Of a stretch of DNA of 64,000 nucleotides, positions 1-8,438 are shown in pieces (position 1 is the first letter of the stretch; the number at the start of each line of letters is the position of its first letter). This DNA is from Enterovibrio coralii. GTDB taxonomy: Bacteria > Pseudomonadota > Gammaproteobacteria > Enterobacterales > Vibrionaceae. The notes below the pieces were generated by a model. The model was not told the origin of the DNA. It did not search any database and saw only the letters and a list, made by a program, of their open reading frames with translations. Location of the stretch: the NCBI RefSeq assembly GCF_001559595.1, contig NZ_LNTY01000017.1:53613-117612 (forward strand). The letters are read 5' to 3'. The translations under genes were made by a program, and so were the position numbers.

Positions 1-1
1 C

Positions 2-301
2 TGGTTTTCTTACAAAACCATCAACACAGTGCTGATTGCAGCGATGATCTTCGCGCTTTGTCAGCACTGGGCGGATCGTGTGTCTGAAAAAAGGCAAAAG
101 CAAATCGCGGGCATTGCGCGACACTCACTGGGTATCTATCTGATACATCCAGTGTTTTTGTGGCCTATTCGGGAGTCGGGAATCATCTTGCCATGGGCAT
201 GGCTGACGATTCCCGCGGTGACAATTGTGGTGTTTGTTTTGTCCTATTGGACAAGCAAACTGTTGGCAAAATCGCGCGTGACGGCGTGGTTGGTGCCGTG
301 A
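2..301 (+). CDS. Acyltransferase-3 family membrane protein, C-terminal part
   Basis: The reading frame is open from the left edge and ends at TGA 299-301, so only about the last 99 residues of a longer protein are present. They contain at least two hydrophobic segments and the phrase SLGIYLIHPV, typical of the last membrane helices of the acyltransferase-3 (OafA/WecH-like) family, which transfers acyl groups to surface sugars in the inner membrane. The stop codon abuts the stop codon of the convergent gene at 302. The substrate cannot be told from this fragment. Confidence 0.7.
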   Translation, partial: WFSYKTINTVLIAAMIFALCQHWADRVSEKRQKQIAGIARHSLGIYLIHPVFLWPIRESGIILPWAWLTIPAVTIVVFVLSYWTSKLLAKSRVTAWLVP

Positions 302-640
302 TTACTGCGCGCGCTGCCATTTGGCGAAATGAATAAAGTTCGAACCGCGGTAGCTCATAGTGCCGCAGTCGCCCGGTTGCAGAGCATGGTAGTAGTGCAC
401 GCCAACTTGGAATTCGCGCTTCGGTCCACCGTCAACAGGCTCTACGTAAATCCAGTACTCTTCTGGTTCTTCGTGCATGCCAGGGTTTGGGATGGCAACA
501 GATTGTTTGTCGAGGATTCGAATGTCGATGGTGCGCTCTTCTGCACCCTTGCCGAGAGTGTGCTTCTGAAAAATAAAGAAAAAATACACCCCGGCGATAA
601 CGGCGAGTGCAATCACAAGTAAAAACAGCGAAATAGGCAC
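302..640 (-). CDS. yhhM: DUF2500 family membrane protein, YhhM-like
   Basis: A protein of about 112 residues with one N-terminal membrane helix (residues about 3-22) and a small soluble domain ending in the pattern YYHALQPGDCGTMSYRGSNF, characteristic of DUF2500. A start exists 99 bases upstream, but the GTG at 640 is preceded at a good distance by AAGGAG and opens directly into the membrane helix, so it is preferred. In E. coli yhhM lies in the rsmD-yhhL-yhhM-yhhN block, and homologues of rsmD, yhhL and yhhN lie nearby here. Function unknown; the fold probably faces the periplasm. Confidence 0.8.
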   Translation of the reverse strand: MPISLFLLVIALAVIAGVYFFFIFQKHTLGKGAEERTIDIRILDKQSVAIPNPGMHEEPEEYWIYVEPVDGGPKREFQVGVHYYHALQPGDCGTMSYRGSNFIHFAKWQRAQ

Positions 641-845
641 GGGGTTCTCCTTGTTCCGGCCACGGACTATCGACGCCAATACTACTTCAGAGCGGAATTT
701 GGCAAACCTGCGCCCCGGTGAATTCGTGATCGATAGCACTTATCGGCGTCAGAAATGACGCTAATGTAAACAAATTTAAAGACATTTCTCTTTTGTAAGC
801 CTTTATAATTTAATAAGAGACGTTAAAGGCGTTACGGAGGTCTAC

Positions 846-1208
846 ATGGATGACATTGGCAAAGTAGTTAGACAAAGTCGGCGTCTGGAGAAGCTTCTTA
901 AGGAGCACTACCATGCTCAAGGCCGCGGATTGCATGAGCTGGTGAGCAGTTGCCAAGAGCGACTGCCGCATGAGGTGATCTCGAAACTGCGTTTTATCGC
1001 CACCATCAGAAACAAGGCGGTGCATGAAGATGGCTATGAAGTCGACGACATGCGTGGCTTTTTGAGTGCATGCAAACAATGCGAAAAAGAACTGCAGCCA
1101 CGAAGCAGCAGGATGATCTGGCGCGTCGCGCTATTCCTTATTTTTGCCGTCACCGCAGGCGCAGTTTGGTTTTATATCGAAAACTGGCGACACATCGTCG
1201 GGCATTAA
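846..1208 (+). CDS. Small HEPN/DUF4145-like membrane protein
   Basis: 120 residues. ATG 846 follows a strong ribosome site (GGAGG, 836-840). The first 85 residues are predicted helical and contain IRNKAVHEDGY at about residues 57-67, an R-N-x3-H motif like that of HEPN and DUF4145 domains, where these residues form an RNase active site or a nucleotide-binding surface. Residues about 93-111 form a single C-terminal membrane helix with a short tail. A clear terminator follows at 1240. No toxin, antitoxin or nucleotidyltransferase partner is adjacent, so a toxin role is not supported. Function unknown; the HEPN assignment rests on the motif and helical look only. Confidence 0.6.
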   Translation: MDDIGKVVRQSRRLEKLLKEHYHAQGRGLHELVSSCQERLPHEVISKLRFIATIRNKAVHEDGYEVDDMRGFLSACKQCEKELQPRSSRMIWRVALFLIFAVTAGAVWFYIENWRHIVGH

Positions 1209-1239
1209 ACGCGCAAGCTTTTCAGTCTGTCTATCAAGA

Positions 1240-1262
1240 GCACCCATTTGGGTGCTTTTTCT
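1240..1262 (+). terminator. Rho-independent terminator after the HEPN-like gene
   Basis: A perfect 6-bp stem GCACCC/GGGTGC with a 4-base loop is followed by a T-rich tail. Confidence 0.85.
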
Positions 1263-1484
1263 TTTCTGAATAAATCTCGCCTAAGTCGCTCTAAAGAGAC
1301 ACAAAAGACGACGCAAACACTTAGTCTTATTGTGGCTATTGGCGCAATCTCAGCGCATCAATTTGCGTGTCGGCTGTTTGGATATATCACTTTTGATGTG
1401 TGTTTCGCTTTCTGAGACCTATGAGGTGGATTTTATGTATGGCATCTCTAGACTTGGTTGGCTCGAAATGTAAGGGATTAAGTC

Positions 1485-2114
1485 ATGTTGAGTTGGTTTG
1501 CTGTCTGTTGCTCAGGGCTTCTACATATCAATGCTGCCTACAAAGGACCGCGTTGGCAGTTTTATTTGTTTAAACCCCTGACCATCGCAATCTTGATTGT
1601 GATTGCCTTGATGGGGGGACAAGAGAGCAGTTACACCTACTGGATTGTCGCGGGCTTGGCGTTTTCGCTGGTGGGTGATGTTTTCTTGATGTTGCCGAAA
1701 GACCGCTTTATTCCCGGCTTGCTCAGTTTCTTGGTGGCGCACATTCTCTACAGTGTGGCGTTTTGGCAGCAATTTGATGGCCCTATGATTTGGTGGCTAC
1801 CATCATTGATTGGTGCTGCGAGCGTGCTCATCTTCCTGCTGTTATTGCCAAACCTCGGACAACTCTTGATACCCGTTGGCCTCTACATTGCGGTGATCGC
1901 TCAAATGGCGTGGGGGGCGGGCGAATTTTGGATGGCAGAGCATAGCCAAATGGCCGCATACGCGTTTGGTGGTGCTTTGCTCTTTATGTTGTCTGATACC
2001 GTGCTGGCCTTTGACCGTTTCAAAGGGCCATTTCGCACCTCGGTGCTGCTTATCATGAGCACCTATTTCTCCGCGCAGGGGCTGATCACTGCCTCCGTGC
2101 TGTTCGCCCATTAA
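1485..2114 (+). CDS. yhhN: YhhN family protein, lysoplasmalogenase-like
   Basis: 209 residues, almost entirely hydrophobic with about eight membrane helices, matching the TMEM86/YhhN family. Characterised members hydrolyse the vinyl-ether bond of lysoplasmalogens in the membrane; the bacterial substrate is usually unknown. The conserved GDVFLMLP stretch (residues about 64-71) and LSDTVLAFD (about 168-176) carry the acidic residues typical of the family. It lies ten bases before a DUF2007 gene, so the two are probably co-transcribed. Confidence 0.8.
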   Translation: MLSWFAVCCSGLLHINAAYKGPRWQFYLFKPLTIAILIVIALMGGQESSYTYWIVAGLAFSLVGDVFLMLPKDRFIPGLLSFLVAHILYSVAFWQQFDGPMIWWLPSLIGAASVLIFLLLLPNLGQLLIPVGLYIAVIAQMAWGAGEFWMAEHSQMAAYAFGGALLFMLSDTVLAFDRFKGPFRTSVLLIMSTYFSAQGLITASVLFAH

Positions 2115-2123
2115 GGAGCCGTC

Positions 2124-2438
2124 ATGTCGCTGGTTCAAGTGTATAGTGCCAGTAATTCACTGGAAGCCCACAGTCTGAAAGGCATGCTGGAGTCAGAAGG
2201 AATCGAGGTGATACTCAAAGGCGAGTCGCTTTCCAGTGCAACAGGCGAGTTACCAGCCGATGTAATGGCTGTGACCTTGTGGGTCGCATCAGAACGCGAG
2301 GCGGTTGCCAGAAAAGCCCTTGATACGTACGAAGCGCAATCAAGTACAGTGTGGTTATGCGGGGCATGTCAGGAAGAAAACGGCGGTAATTTCGAGATAT
2401 GTTGGCAATGCGGGACCCCGCGCGCTGAAATCGAATGA
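2124..2438 (+). CDS. DUF2007 protein with C-terminal zinc ribbon
   Basis: 104 residues. The N-terminal 70 residues match the DUF2007 (putative signal-transducing) fold: YSASNSLEAHSLKGMLESEG, then a glycine/serine turn and AVTLWVASEREAVARKAL. The C-terminus has two CxxC pairs about ten residues apart (CGAC and CWQC), a likely zinc-binding ribbon. AAGGAG precedes ATG 2124. It is close behind yhhN and probably in the same transcript. The role is unknown; family members often sit beside regulatory genes. Confidence 0.8.
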   Translation: MSLVQVYSASNSLEAHSLKGMLESEGIEVILKGESLSSATGELPADVMAVTLWVASEREAVARKALDTYEAQSSTVWLCGACQEENGGNFEICWQCGTPRAEIE

Positions 2439-2516
2439 GGATTGCGGCATATCAAATTTTTCGCTGCGTGGCTGTGTTTGACTGTCAACAGAAATACACA
2501 GCAAGCGGACTAAGAT

Positions 2517-2756
2517 ATGCAAACCTCGATTCACGTTCACCAAATTCTCAACCACCTCAAAACCGAGCCTATGTCAGAAAGTGCGCTGACGCAGTGGGTC
2601 GACAAGCAGTGGGGTGACGCCGCGAGATTTCATACCTGCAGCCAAGAAAATATGCTGTTCAGTGAAGTGTTGGTGTTTCTTCGCCGTCGTAAGAAAATCC
2701 TCGAAAGCGCGGGCACGCTGGCTGTGAACCAAGCGCGAGTTTGCAACCACAGCTAA
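2517..2756 (+). CDS. yecH: YecH family metal-binding protein (DUF2492)
   Basis: 79 residues. HVHQILNHL near the N-terminus, RFHTCS in the middle (residues 38-43) and VCNHS at the C-terminus supply conserved histidines and cysteines as in E. coli YecH, annotated as a putative metal-binding protein. Length agrees with the family. A hairpin terminator follows within 10 bases. Biochemical function is not established. Confidence 0.8.
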   Translation: MQTSIHVHQILNHLKTEPMSESALTQWVDKQWGDAARFHTCSQENMLFSEVLVFLRRRKKILESAGTLAVNQARVCNHS

Positions 2757-2765
2757 CATCGCATT

Positions 2766-2793
2766 AAAAAAGGCCTCAACTGAGGCCTTTATT
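2766..2793. terminator. Bidirectional terminator between yecH and yhhL
   Basis: A run of A, then AGGCCTCA paired with TGAGGCCT, then a T run. It sits between two converging genes and can serve both strands. Confidence 0.85.
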
Positions 2794-2807
2794 GCATCTA
2801 GCAAATA

Positions 2808-3082
2808 TTACTCTTTTCCGATCATGTGCTTACGGCGAATGTCGAGCAGCGCAAAGATACCAAAGATCAAAATTGACCATTTCTCCCAGCGCGACATGGT
2901 GATCTTATCGCCGAAGGCTCCGATGAAAATCAGCATCTGCAGACTGTGCATACAGAACAGGAAAGCGGTCATGATGTAGAGTGCCATCGCGGCAACGCCC
3001 GGAAACGGGTGAACAATATTGGCAATCAACACAAACCAAACAAAGCCGATGGCGCTTTCGCCAGCAAGATTAGTGCTTTCAT
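2808..3082 (-). CDS. yhhL: DUF1145 family membrane protein, YhhL-like (frameshifted)
   Basis: The uninterrupted frame covers only the last 74 residues (HPFPG, then two membrane helices). Reading upstream, an ATG at 3082 begins a hydrophobic segment that shifts out of frame near 3051-3053. Restoring one base there joins the two parts into a protein of about 91 residues, the usual DUF1145 length. The ATG overlaps the rsmD stop codon as ATGA, so translation is probably coupled. The same rsmD-yhhL order is known in E. coli. Function unknown; the lost base is probably a sequence error. Confidence 0.75.
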
Positions 3083-3714
3083 TTTTCCTCTCTTTGATAC
3101 AACCGGAAACTCACTTGTCCGGCATGTTTTTCCTTAATCATGTCCCAGTGGTTAGGCACCACAGGTAAGCCAAATTCTTTTTCTGCCTCGATATAGATAA
3201 TCGCGTTGGCACTCAACCAGCCGTTATTTTCCAGCTTGTCGATAACGTCATTCAGCAAGTCTTTACGAAAGGGTGGGTCAATGAACACCACATCAAACGC
3301 TTGACCGGGTTGGCCTAGAAACTGAAGCGCATCGACGTTTTTTACCGTCGCATTATCGGCCTTCAGTGCAGCAAGATTTAGATTAATCTGCGCGGCTGCG
3401 CCCTTGTCCAGCTCTAAAAGAGTGACATGTTCAGCTTGGCGCGACAAGGCTTCCAGACCCAGGCCGCCGCTTCCTGCGAAAACGTCGAGGCACTTGGCAT
3501 CGTAGAGATCGGCCGCTAACCAGTTAAACACGGTTTCTTTCACGCGGTCGGTGGTTGGGCGTAGCCCTTCTACGTTTTTCACTGGCAATTTACGGCCACG
3601 CCATTTGCCGGAAATGATGCGAACAAAGCCAGAACCGCCTCCGGTATTTGCGGAAGATTGATGACCCCGACCGCCACTTTGCTTCACAGGGTTTTTTGGG
3701 TTACGTCGTACCAT
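3079..3714 (-). CDS. rsmD: 16S rRNA (guanine(966)-N2)-methyltransferase RsmD
   Basis: About 211 residues. Methylates G966 of 16S rRNA in the assembled 30S particle using S-adenosylmethionine. The N-terminal basic segment is followed by RIISGKWRGRKLPV, then the SAM-binding DVFAGSGGLGLEAL and the catalytic DPPF motif typical of N2-guanine methyltransferases. ATG 3714 is chosen; a TTG six codons upstream has no better ribosome site. It is transcribed away from ftsY, the conserved divergent arrangement of gammaproteobacteria, and overlaps yhhL. Confidence 0.92.
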   Translation of the reverse strand: MVRRNPKNPVKQSGGRGHQSSANTGGGSGFVRIISGKWRGRKLPVKNVEGLRPTTDRVKETVFNWLAADLYDAKCLDVFAGSGGLGLEALSRQAEHVTLLELDKGAAAQINLNLAALKADNATVKNVDALQFLGQPGQAFDVVFIDPPFRKDLLNDVIDKLENNGWLSANAIIYIEAEKEFGLPVVPNHWDMIKEKHAGQVSFRLYQREEK

Positions 3715-3958
3715 AGATTTTTTGACCGCCAAGAAGGTGTTAGACTATGCGAGTTCGGTAACTGGACTGCATTTTCCCCAAGTTAATTAAGGGTAGTGAC
3801 GTAAGGGCATTTATGCTCTTTCGCCAATATCGCTGCGCCGCAAGCAACGCAGAAATAGCATCGTTACCACACTGCATTTATAAGGCGCAGTGGCCACAGT
3901 TTTAGATCAGCTCGCTGTTATCGCGCCGATTGTACCAATCATGCTTTAGGATTTGCCA

Positions 3959-5193
3959 ATGGCAGAAAAAAAGAAACGCGGATTTATGTCCTGGCTGGGT
4001 TTCGGCCGCAAGAAAGAAGATGAGCAGCAGGCGGAAAAAACCCGTCTAGCAGCGGAAGCCGAAGCAAAGGCACAAGCTGAAGAAGCAGCGCGTCTAGCGG
4101 CGGAAGCCGAAGCGAAGCACAAGCTGAAGAAGCAGCTCGCTTGGCGGCAGAAGCCGAAGCAAAAGCGCAAGCTGAAGAAGCAGCCCGTTTAGCGGCAGAA
4201 GCCGAAGAAGAAGCCCGTCTGGCAGCCGAAGCGGAAGTAGCGGCGCAAGTTGAACAAGAAAAACCGAAGCGTGAGGGTTTCTTTGCTCGTTTGAAGCGCG
4301 GCCTTCAAAAAACCAAAGCCAACTTAGGCGCGGGTTTCTTTGGTCTGTTCAGCGGCAAGAAAATCGATGACGAACTGTTTGAAGAGCTGGAAGAGCAGCT
4401 TCTTATTGCAGACGTTGGTATGGATACGACCACCAAAATCATCGATAGCCTGACTGACAAAGCCTCACGCAAAGATTTGAAAGATGGCGAAGCCCTGTTT
4501 GGCCTTCTTAAGCAAGAAATGGCGGAGATCCTGAGCAAAGTGGATCAGCCGCTGGAAGTGAAATCAGGAAATGGTCCGTTTGTGATCCTGATGGTTGGTG
4601 TCAACGGTGTGGGTAAAACGACCACCATCGGTAAGCTCGCCAAGCAATTCCAGCAGCAAGGTAAATCTGTCATGTTGGCAGCAGGTGACACTTTCCGCGC
4701 GGCAGCAGTCGAACAGCTGCAGGTTTGGGGCGAGCGCAATAACGTCCCTGTGATTGCACAGCATACAGGCGCGGACAGTGCGTCAGTGATCTATGACGCG
4801 ATTGAAGCTGCAAAAGCACGTAATGTGGATGTTGTGATTGCCGATACGGCAGGACGTCTGCAAAACAAAGCTAACCTGATGGAAGAGCTGAAGAAAATCG
4901 TTCGCGTTATGAAGAAGCTCGACGAGAATGCGCCGCATGAAATCATGCTGACCATCGATGCGGGCACAGGGCAAAACGCCATTAGTCAAGCGCGTCTGTT
5001 CAATGACATTGCGCCGCTGTCTGGTATTACCCTGACCAAATTGGATGGTACGGCAAAAGGTGGCGTTATCTTTGCGGTTGCCGATCAGTTCAACATTCCA
5101 ATTCGCTACATCGGTGTCGGTGAAGGTATCGACGATCTAAGACCGTTTGTTGCAGAAGATTTTATCGAAGCTCTGTTTAGCCAAGAGGACTGA
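3959..5193 (+). CDS. ftsY: Signal recognition particle receptor FtsY (frameshifted in the A domain)
   Basis: Docks ribosome-SRP complexes at the inner membrane. After ATG 3959 (TTAGGA upstream) comes an acidic, alanine-rich A domain built of near-identical 16-residue repeats. One A of an AAA run appears lost at 4114-4116, moving the frame; restoring it gives about 411 residues. The NG domain is intact: GVNGVGKT P-loop near residue 214, DTAGR near 299, TKLDGTAKGG near 366. ftsE begins six bases after the stop, giving the conserved ftsYEX operon. The frame change lies in repetitive DNA but is best read as an error, since FtsY is essential. Confidence 0.93.
4025..4245 (+). repeat. Tandem 48-base repeats encoding the FtsY A domain
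   Basis: Three near-identical units encode RLAAEAEAKAQAEEAA (16 residues each), followed by a degenerate copy with EEEARLAAEAEVAAQ. The unit is rich in GAAGCCGAAGC. The encoded segment would form a long charged helix. Copy number could vary between strains through slippage. Confidence 0.75.
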
Positions 5194-5198
5194 TAAGC

Positions 5199-5864
5199 GT
5201 GATCCAATTTCAGCAGGTGAGCAAGGCCTACCGCGGTGGGCATCAAGCGTTACAAAAAGTGAGTTTTCACTTACCTAAAGGGGACATGGCATTCCTGACG
5301 GGGCACTCAGGTGCGGGTAAAAGTACACTGCTGAAATTGTTGTGCGCAATTGAAAGGCCGAGCGACGGGAAAATCCTGTTCAACGGCCATGATATTTCGC
5401 GCATTGATCGCAAAGACATTCCTTTTCTGCGTCGACACATCGGCATCATCTTTCAAGATCACAAGCTTCTGATGGATCGCACCGTGTTTGATAACGTGGC
5501 ATTGCCATTGCGTATTGAGCAAGCCGATGAAACGGATGTGAGAAAGCGTGTGTCGGCGGCTCTAGATAAAGTCGGGTTGCTCGACAAGCTCAACTGCCTG
5601 CCAATGCAATTGTCGGGTGGTGAGCAGCAGCGTGTGGGCATTGCCCGCGCAGTGGTTAATCGTCCACAACTTCTGATTGCGGACGAACCCACCGGAAATC
5701 TGGATGCGGCATTGTCACAGCAGATCATGGAGCTTTTCCGCCAGTTTAACCAAGTGGGTGTCACCGTATTGATGGCAACGCACGATACATCGCTGCTGAG
5801 TAAATACGATATGCGTCGATTTGATTTGAATCAGGGCCATCTTTCGGAGGTGGCGCGTGGCTAA
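5199..5864 (+). CDS. ftsE: Cell division ATP-binding protein FtsE
   Basis: 221 residues, GTG start. ABC ATPase that with FtsX forms a divisome complex activating periplasmic murein hydrolases through EnvC. Walker A GHSGAGKST at 35-43, signature LSGGEQQR at 138-145 and Walker B LLIADEPTG from 158 are all intact, followed by the H-loop MATHD. It follows ftsY by five bases and overlaps the start of ftsX, so the three are co-transcribed. Confidence 0.96.
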   Translation: MIQFQQVSKAYRGGHQALQKVSFHLPKGDMAFLTGHSGAGKSTLLKLLCAIERPSDGKILFNGHDISRIDRKDIPFLRRHIGIIFQDHKLLMDRTVFDNVALPLRIEQADETDVRKRVSAALDKVGLLDKLNCLPMQLSGGEQQRVGIARAVVNRPQLLIADEPTGNLDAALSQQIMELFRQFNQVGVTVLMATHDTSLLSKYDMRRFDLNQGHLSEVARG

Positions 5865-6765
5865 TTTCTTCTCTCTCCATAAACAGCAGGGCGGTCAGGC
5901 ACTGCGCGATCTGCTTTCTAGACCGCTCGGCAATATGCTGACGGTGCTGGCACTGGCATTTTCACTCGCGCTGCCAGCCACCTTGTTTATGTTGGCCAAG
6001 AATATCGTTGCGGTGACAGAAGAGTGGCAGGCACCGAATCAAATCACGGTCTACCTGCAACCCATGCAGGATGAACGTGCGCGAGAATTTTCTGACGAAA
6101 TCAGCGAATGGCCGGATGTGGCGTCTGCGAGCTATATTTCGCCCGACGACGGCTTGCAGCAACTTCGCCAAATCCAAGGGTTTGATGCTGCAGTGAGCTT
6201 GTTGGATGACAACCCGCTGCCTTCGGTGGTGGTGATCACACCGCGCTCAGAAGACGCGGCATCGGCAACAGCACTGGCATCTAAGCTTCGTACCGACAGC
6301 AACGTGGATGAAGTCCGTCTCGACAGCGACTGGCTACAACGTCTGGCTGCGATTGAAAGTCTGGTCATGACGCTGACAACGGTGTTCTCTGCCTTGATGT
6401 TGATGGCGGTGTTTCTCATCATCGGCAATACCTTGCGTCTTCAGGTGTTGAACCAAAAAGAAGAAATTCAGGTAATGAAGCTGGTGGGGGCAACGGACAG
6501 CTACATTCTGCGCCCTTATATTTACACCGGCGTATGGCTTGCACTGGCCGGTGCAGTGGTCGCTTGGTGTGTGGTTCAGGTGAATGCGCTTTTGCTTGAT
6601 GCAGCCGTTGAAAAGCTGGCTACATTATATAGTAGTGCTTTCCGCCTTTCGGGCCTTGGTATCGAAGAAACACTGATTCTTCTGATGGTTACCGCACTGA
6701 TTGGTTTGCTGGCAGCGAGACTAGCGGCTGGGAAACACTTAAGAGAAATTGAACCTGTCTCATAG
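5857..6765 (+). CDS. ftsX: Cell division protein FtsX
   Basis: 302 residues, GTG start with CGGAGG seven bases upstream, overlapping the end of ftsE. Membrane partner of FtsE. One membrane helix at about residues 25-47, a periplasmic domain of about 120 residues carrying the extracellular-loop contacts, then three helices in the C-terminal half (about 172-195, 225-245, 268-290), the expected FtsX layout. The QVLNQKEEIQVMKLVGAT stretch is the typical cytoplasmic loop. Confidence 0.95.
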   Translation: MANFFSLHKQQGGQALRDLLSRPLGNMLTVLALAFSLALPATLFMLAKNIVAVTEEWQAPNQITVYLQPMQDERAREFSDEISEWPDVASASYISPDDGLQQLRQIQGFDAAVSLLDDNPLPSVVVITPRSEDAASATALASKLRTDSNVDEVRLDSDWLQRLAAIESLVMTLTTVFSALMLMAVFLIIGNTLRLQVLNQKEEIQVMKLVGATDSYILRPYIYTGVWLALAGAVVAWCVVQVNALLLDAAVEKLATLYSSAFRLSGLGIEETLILLMVTALIGLLAARLAAGKHLREIEPVS

Positions 6766-6914
6766 TTCAATGTCTCAACTCTCTGAACACGGTGACGATG
6801 CTCAGAGAGTGATGGTGATTTTGTGCTCAGGCTTGCAGTTTTTTTAATCTTGAGTAGAGTATTGCGAGGGCTGATCACAGCTCACAAAGTCGATTTATTC
6901 GAAAAGAGGTGAAA

Positions 6915-7771
6915 ATGACAACAGAGATGTATGCACTTGCCCCGATATCTGAAAACAGTATCGACAGCTATCTACGTCAGGTAAATAGCTATCCAATGCT
7001 GTCTGCGGATGAGGAGCGCGAGTTGGCAGAACGTCTTCATTACGACGGTGACCTAGAATCAGCGAAAAGCCTGATCCTGTCGCATCTGCGTTTTGTTGTT
7101 CATATCGCCCGTGGTTATTCCGGTTATGGATTGCCTGTTTCTGATCTGGTTCAGGAAGGTAACATTGGCCTGATGAAGGCGGTAAAACGCTTCAACCAGA
7201 AGTGGGTGTGCGTCTGGTTTCCTTTGCTGTTCACTGGATCAAAGCCGAAATTCACGAATACGTTCTGCGTAACTGGCGTATTGTGAAAGTGGCGACCACC
7301 AAAGCGCAGCGTAAGTTGTTCTTCAACCTGCGTAAGTCTAAAAAGCGTCTTGGTTGGTTTAACGCTGAAGAAGTTAACTTGGTTGCTGAGCAACTGGGGG
7401 TTGATGCATCGGAAGTGCGTGAGATGGAATCCCGTCTTGCTGCTCAAGATGCGGGTTTTGATGCCGGCGCAGATGATGAAGAGCGTGACGGCCCTGTCGC
7501 CCCTGTGTTCTATCTGGAAGACAAGAGTTCAGATATTGCCACCAACCTGGAATCAGAAAACTGGGAAAATCACGCTAATCACCGACTGGCATCTGCCATG
7601 TCTGGGTTAGATGAGCGAAGCCAGCACATCATTCGTTCTCGCTGGCTGGATGACAACAAAGCAACGCTGCAAGAATTGGCAGACCACTACCAAGTATCTG
7701 CAGAGCGCATTCGTCAGTTAGAAAAGAATGCGATGCGTAAGCTGAAAGAGGCGGTTGGCGACGTTTTGTGA
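6915..7771 (+). CDS. rpoH: RNA polymerase heat-shock sigma factor RpoH (frameshifted)
   Basis: Sigma-32, which directs transcription of chaperone and protease genes. Reads from ATG 6915 (AAGAGGTG upstream) through region 2 ([28 protein letters not shown]) and loses frame at AACCAG, 7194-7199. One missing C (family sequence [12 protein letters not shown]) restores the frame into the RpoH-box region [12 protein letters not shown] and region 4 ([14 protein letters not shown]). The restored product is about 285 residues, the normal length. A terminator follows. rpoH after ftsYEX is the conserved order. The lesion is probably a sequence error. Confidence 0.93.
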
Positions 7772-7791
7772 TCGCTAATCCGTTAAGATCG

Positions 7792-7819
7792 TAAAAACCG
7801 GCATAATGCCGGTTTTTTT
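7792..7819 (+). terminator. rpoH terminator
   Basis: AAAACCGGCA pairs with TGCCGGTTTT around a TAA loop, followed by further T residues. Confidence 0.9.
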
Positions 7820-8080
7820 GTACCTTAAGATCCCTTGTCAGGATTGGGCCGAGATCAGTTTTCCACAGCTTTATTATGATCAACACTACATCTTGTGGAT
7901 CCAAGTTTCAGATCCTACTTTATCAACGCAATCCACAGATTTTTCCACAGGTGATGCAAAAGTGTACAAATCCCACTTTTTCCCTATGGAGTTCGTTAAC
8001 CTAATATCAGGTACAATGCAGTTTTTCAGGCAATTTTACGGTGTTGCCGCGTATTGGCAGCACACCTTAGATGTTGAGGG
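7820..8080. other. rpoH-glpE intergenic region with four TCCACA motifs
   Basis: No gene is supported here. The notable content is two TTTTCCACA motifs (7859-7867 and 7941-7949) plus two ATCCACA cores (inverted at 7894-7902; direct at 7931-7937). The first two fit relaxed descriptions of the DnaA box but differ from the strict TTATNCACA consensus at the third base. The glpE promoter must also lie in this region or in the part just beyond it; I could not pick its boxes with confidence. Confidence 0.4.
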
Positions 8081-8093
8081 AGTGGAATAACCC

Positions 8094-8426
8094 ATGGAAC
8101 AATTTGCGCATATCTCTGTAAATGACGCGTGGCAGCTTCTGCAAGATAACGATCAAGAAGCGATTTTGGTGGATATCCGGGATCCTCAGTCTTTTCAGCT
8201 ATCTCATCCACAGGGCGCGTTTCACCTGACAAACGACAGCATTGTGCAGTTCACACAGGAAGTGGAGTATGAACAACCCGTGTTGGTGATGTGTTACCAC
8301 GGGATCAGCAGCCAAGGCGCAGCACAATATTTGATTAACCAAGGCTTCGAGCAGGTGTACAGTGTAGATGGTGGCTTTGATGCCTGGCAAAGACAGACAC
8401 TGCCTGTTGAGTCAGGGGTGAATTGA
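8094..8426 (+). CDS. glpE: Thiosulfate sulfurtransferase GlpE
   Basis: 110 residues, a single rhodanese domain. Transfers sulfur from thiosulfate to cyanide or thioredoxin-like acceptors in the cytoplasm. The active-site loop CYHGIS begins at Cys67, and the N-terminal [10 protein letters not shown] and C-terminal [11 protein letters not shown] stretches are standard. ATG 8094 follows GAGGGAGTGG. glpG starts 12 bases downstream, as in E. coli, where glpE, glpG and glpR are neighbours. Confidence 0.94.
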   Translation: MEQFAHISVNDAWQLLQDNDQEAILVDIRDPQSFQLSHPQGAFHLTNDSIVQFTQEVEYEQPVLVMCYHGISSQGAAQYLINQGFEQVYSVDGGFDAWQRQTLPVESGVN

Positions 8427-8438
8427 TGTAGAGGTACT

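Noticed and set aside
2435-2617. Open frame overlapping the DUF2007 and yecH genes
   Set aside because: It lies in another frame across two well-supported genes and has no family features.
4141-4260. A separate, shorter FtsY start inside the repeat region
   Set aside because: No ribosome site, and the upstream frame encodes the same repeat in continuity once one base is restored.
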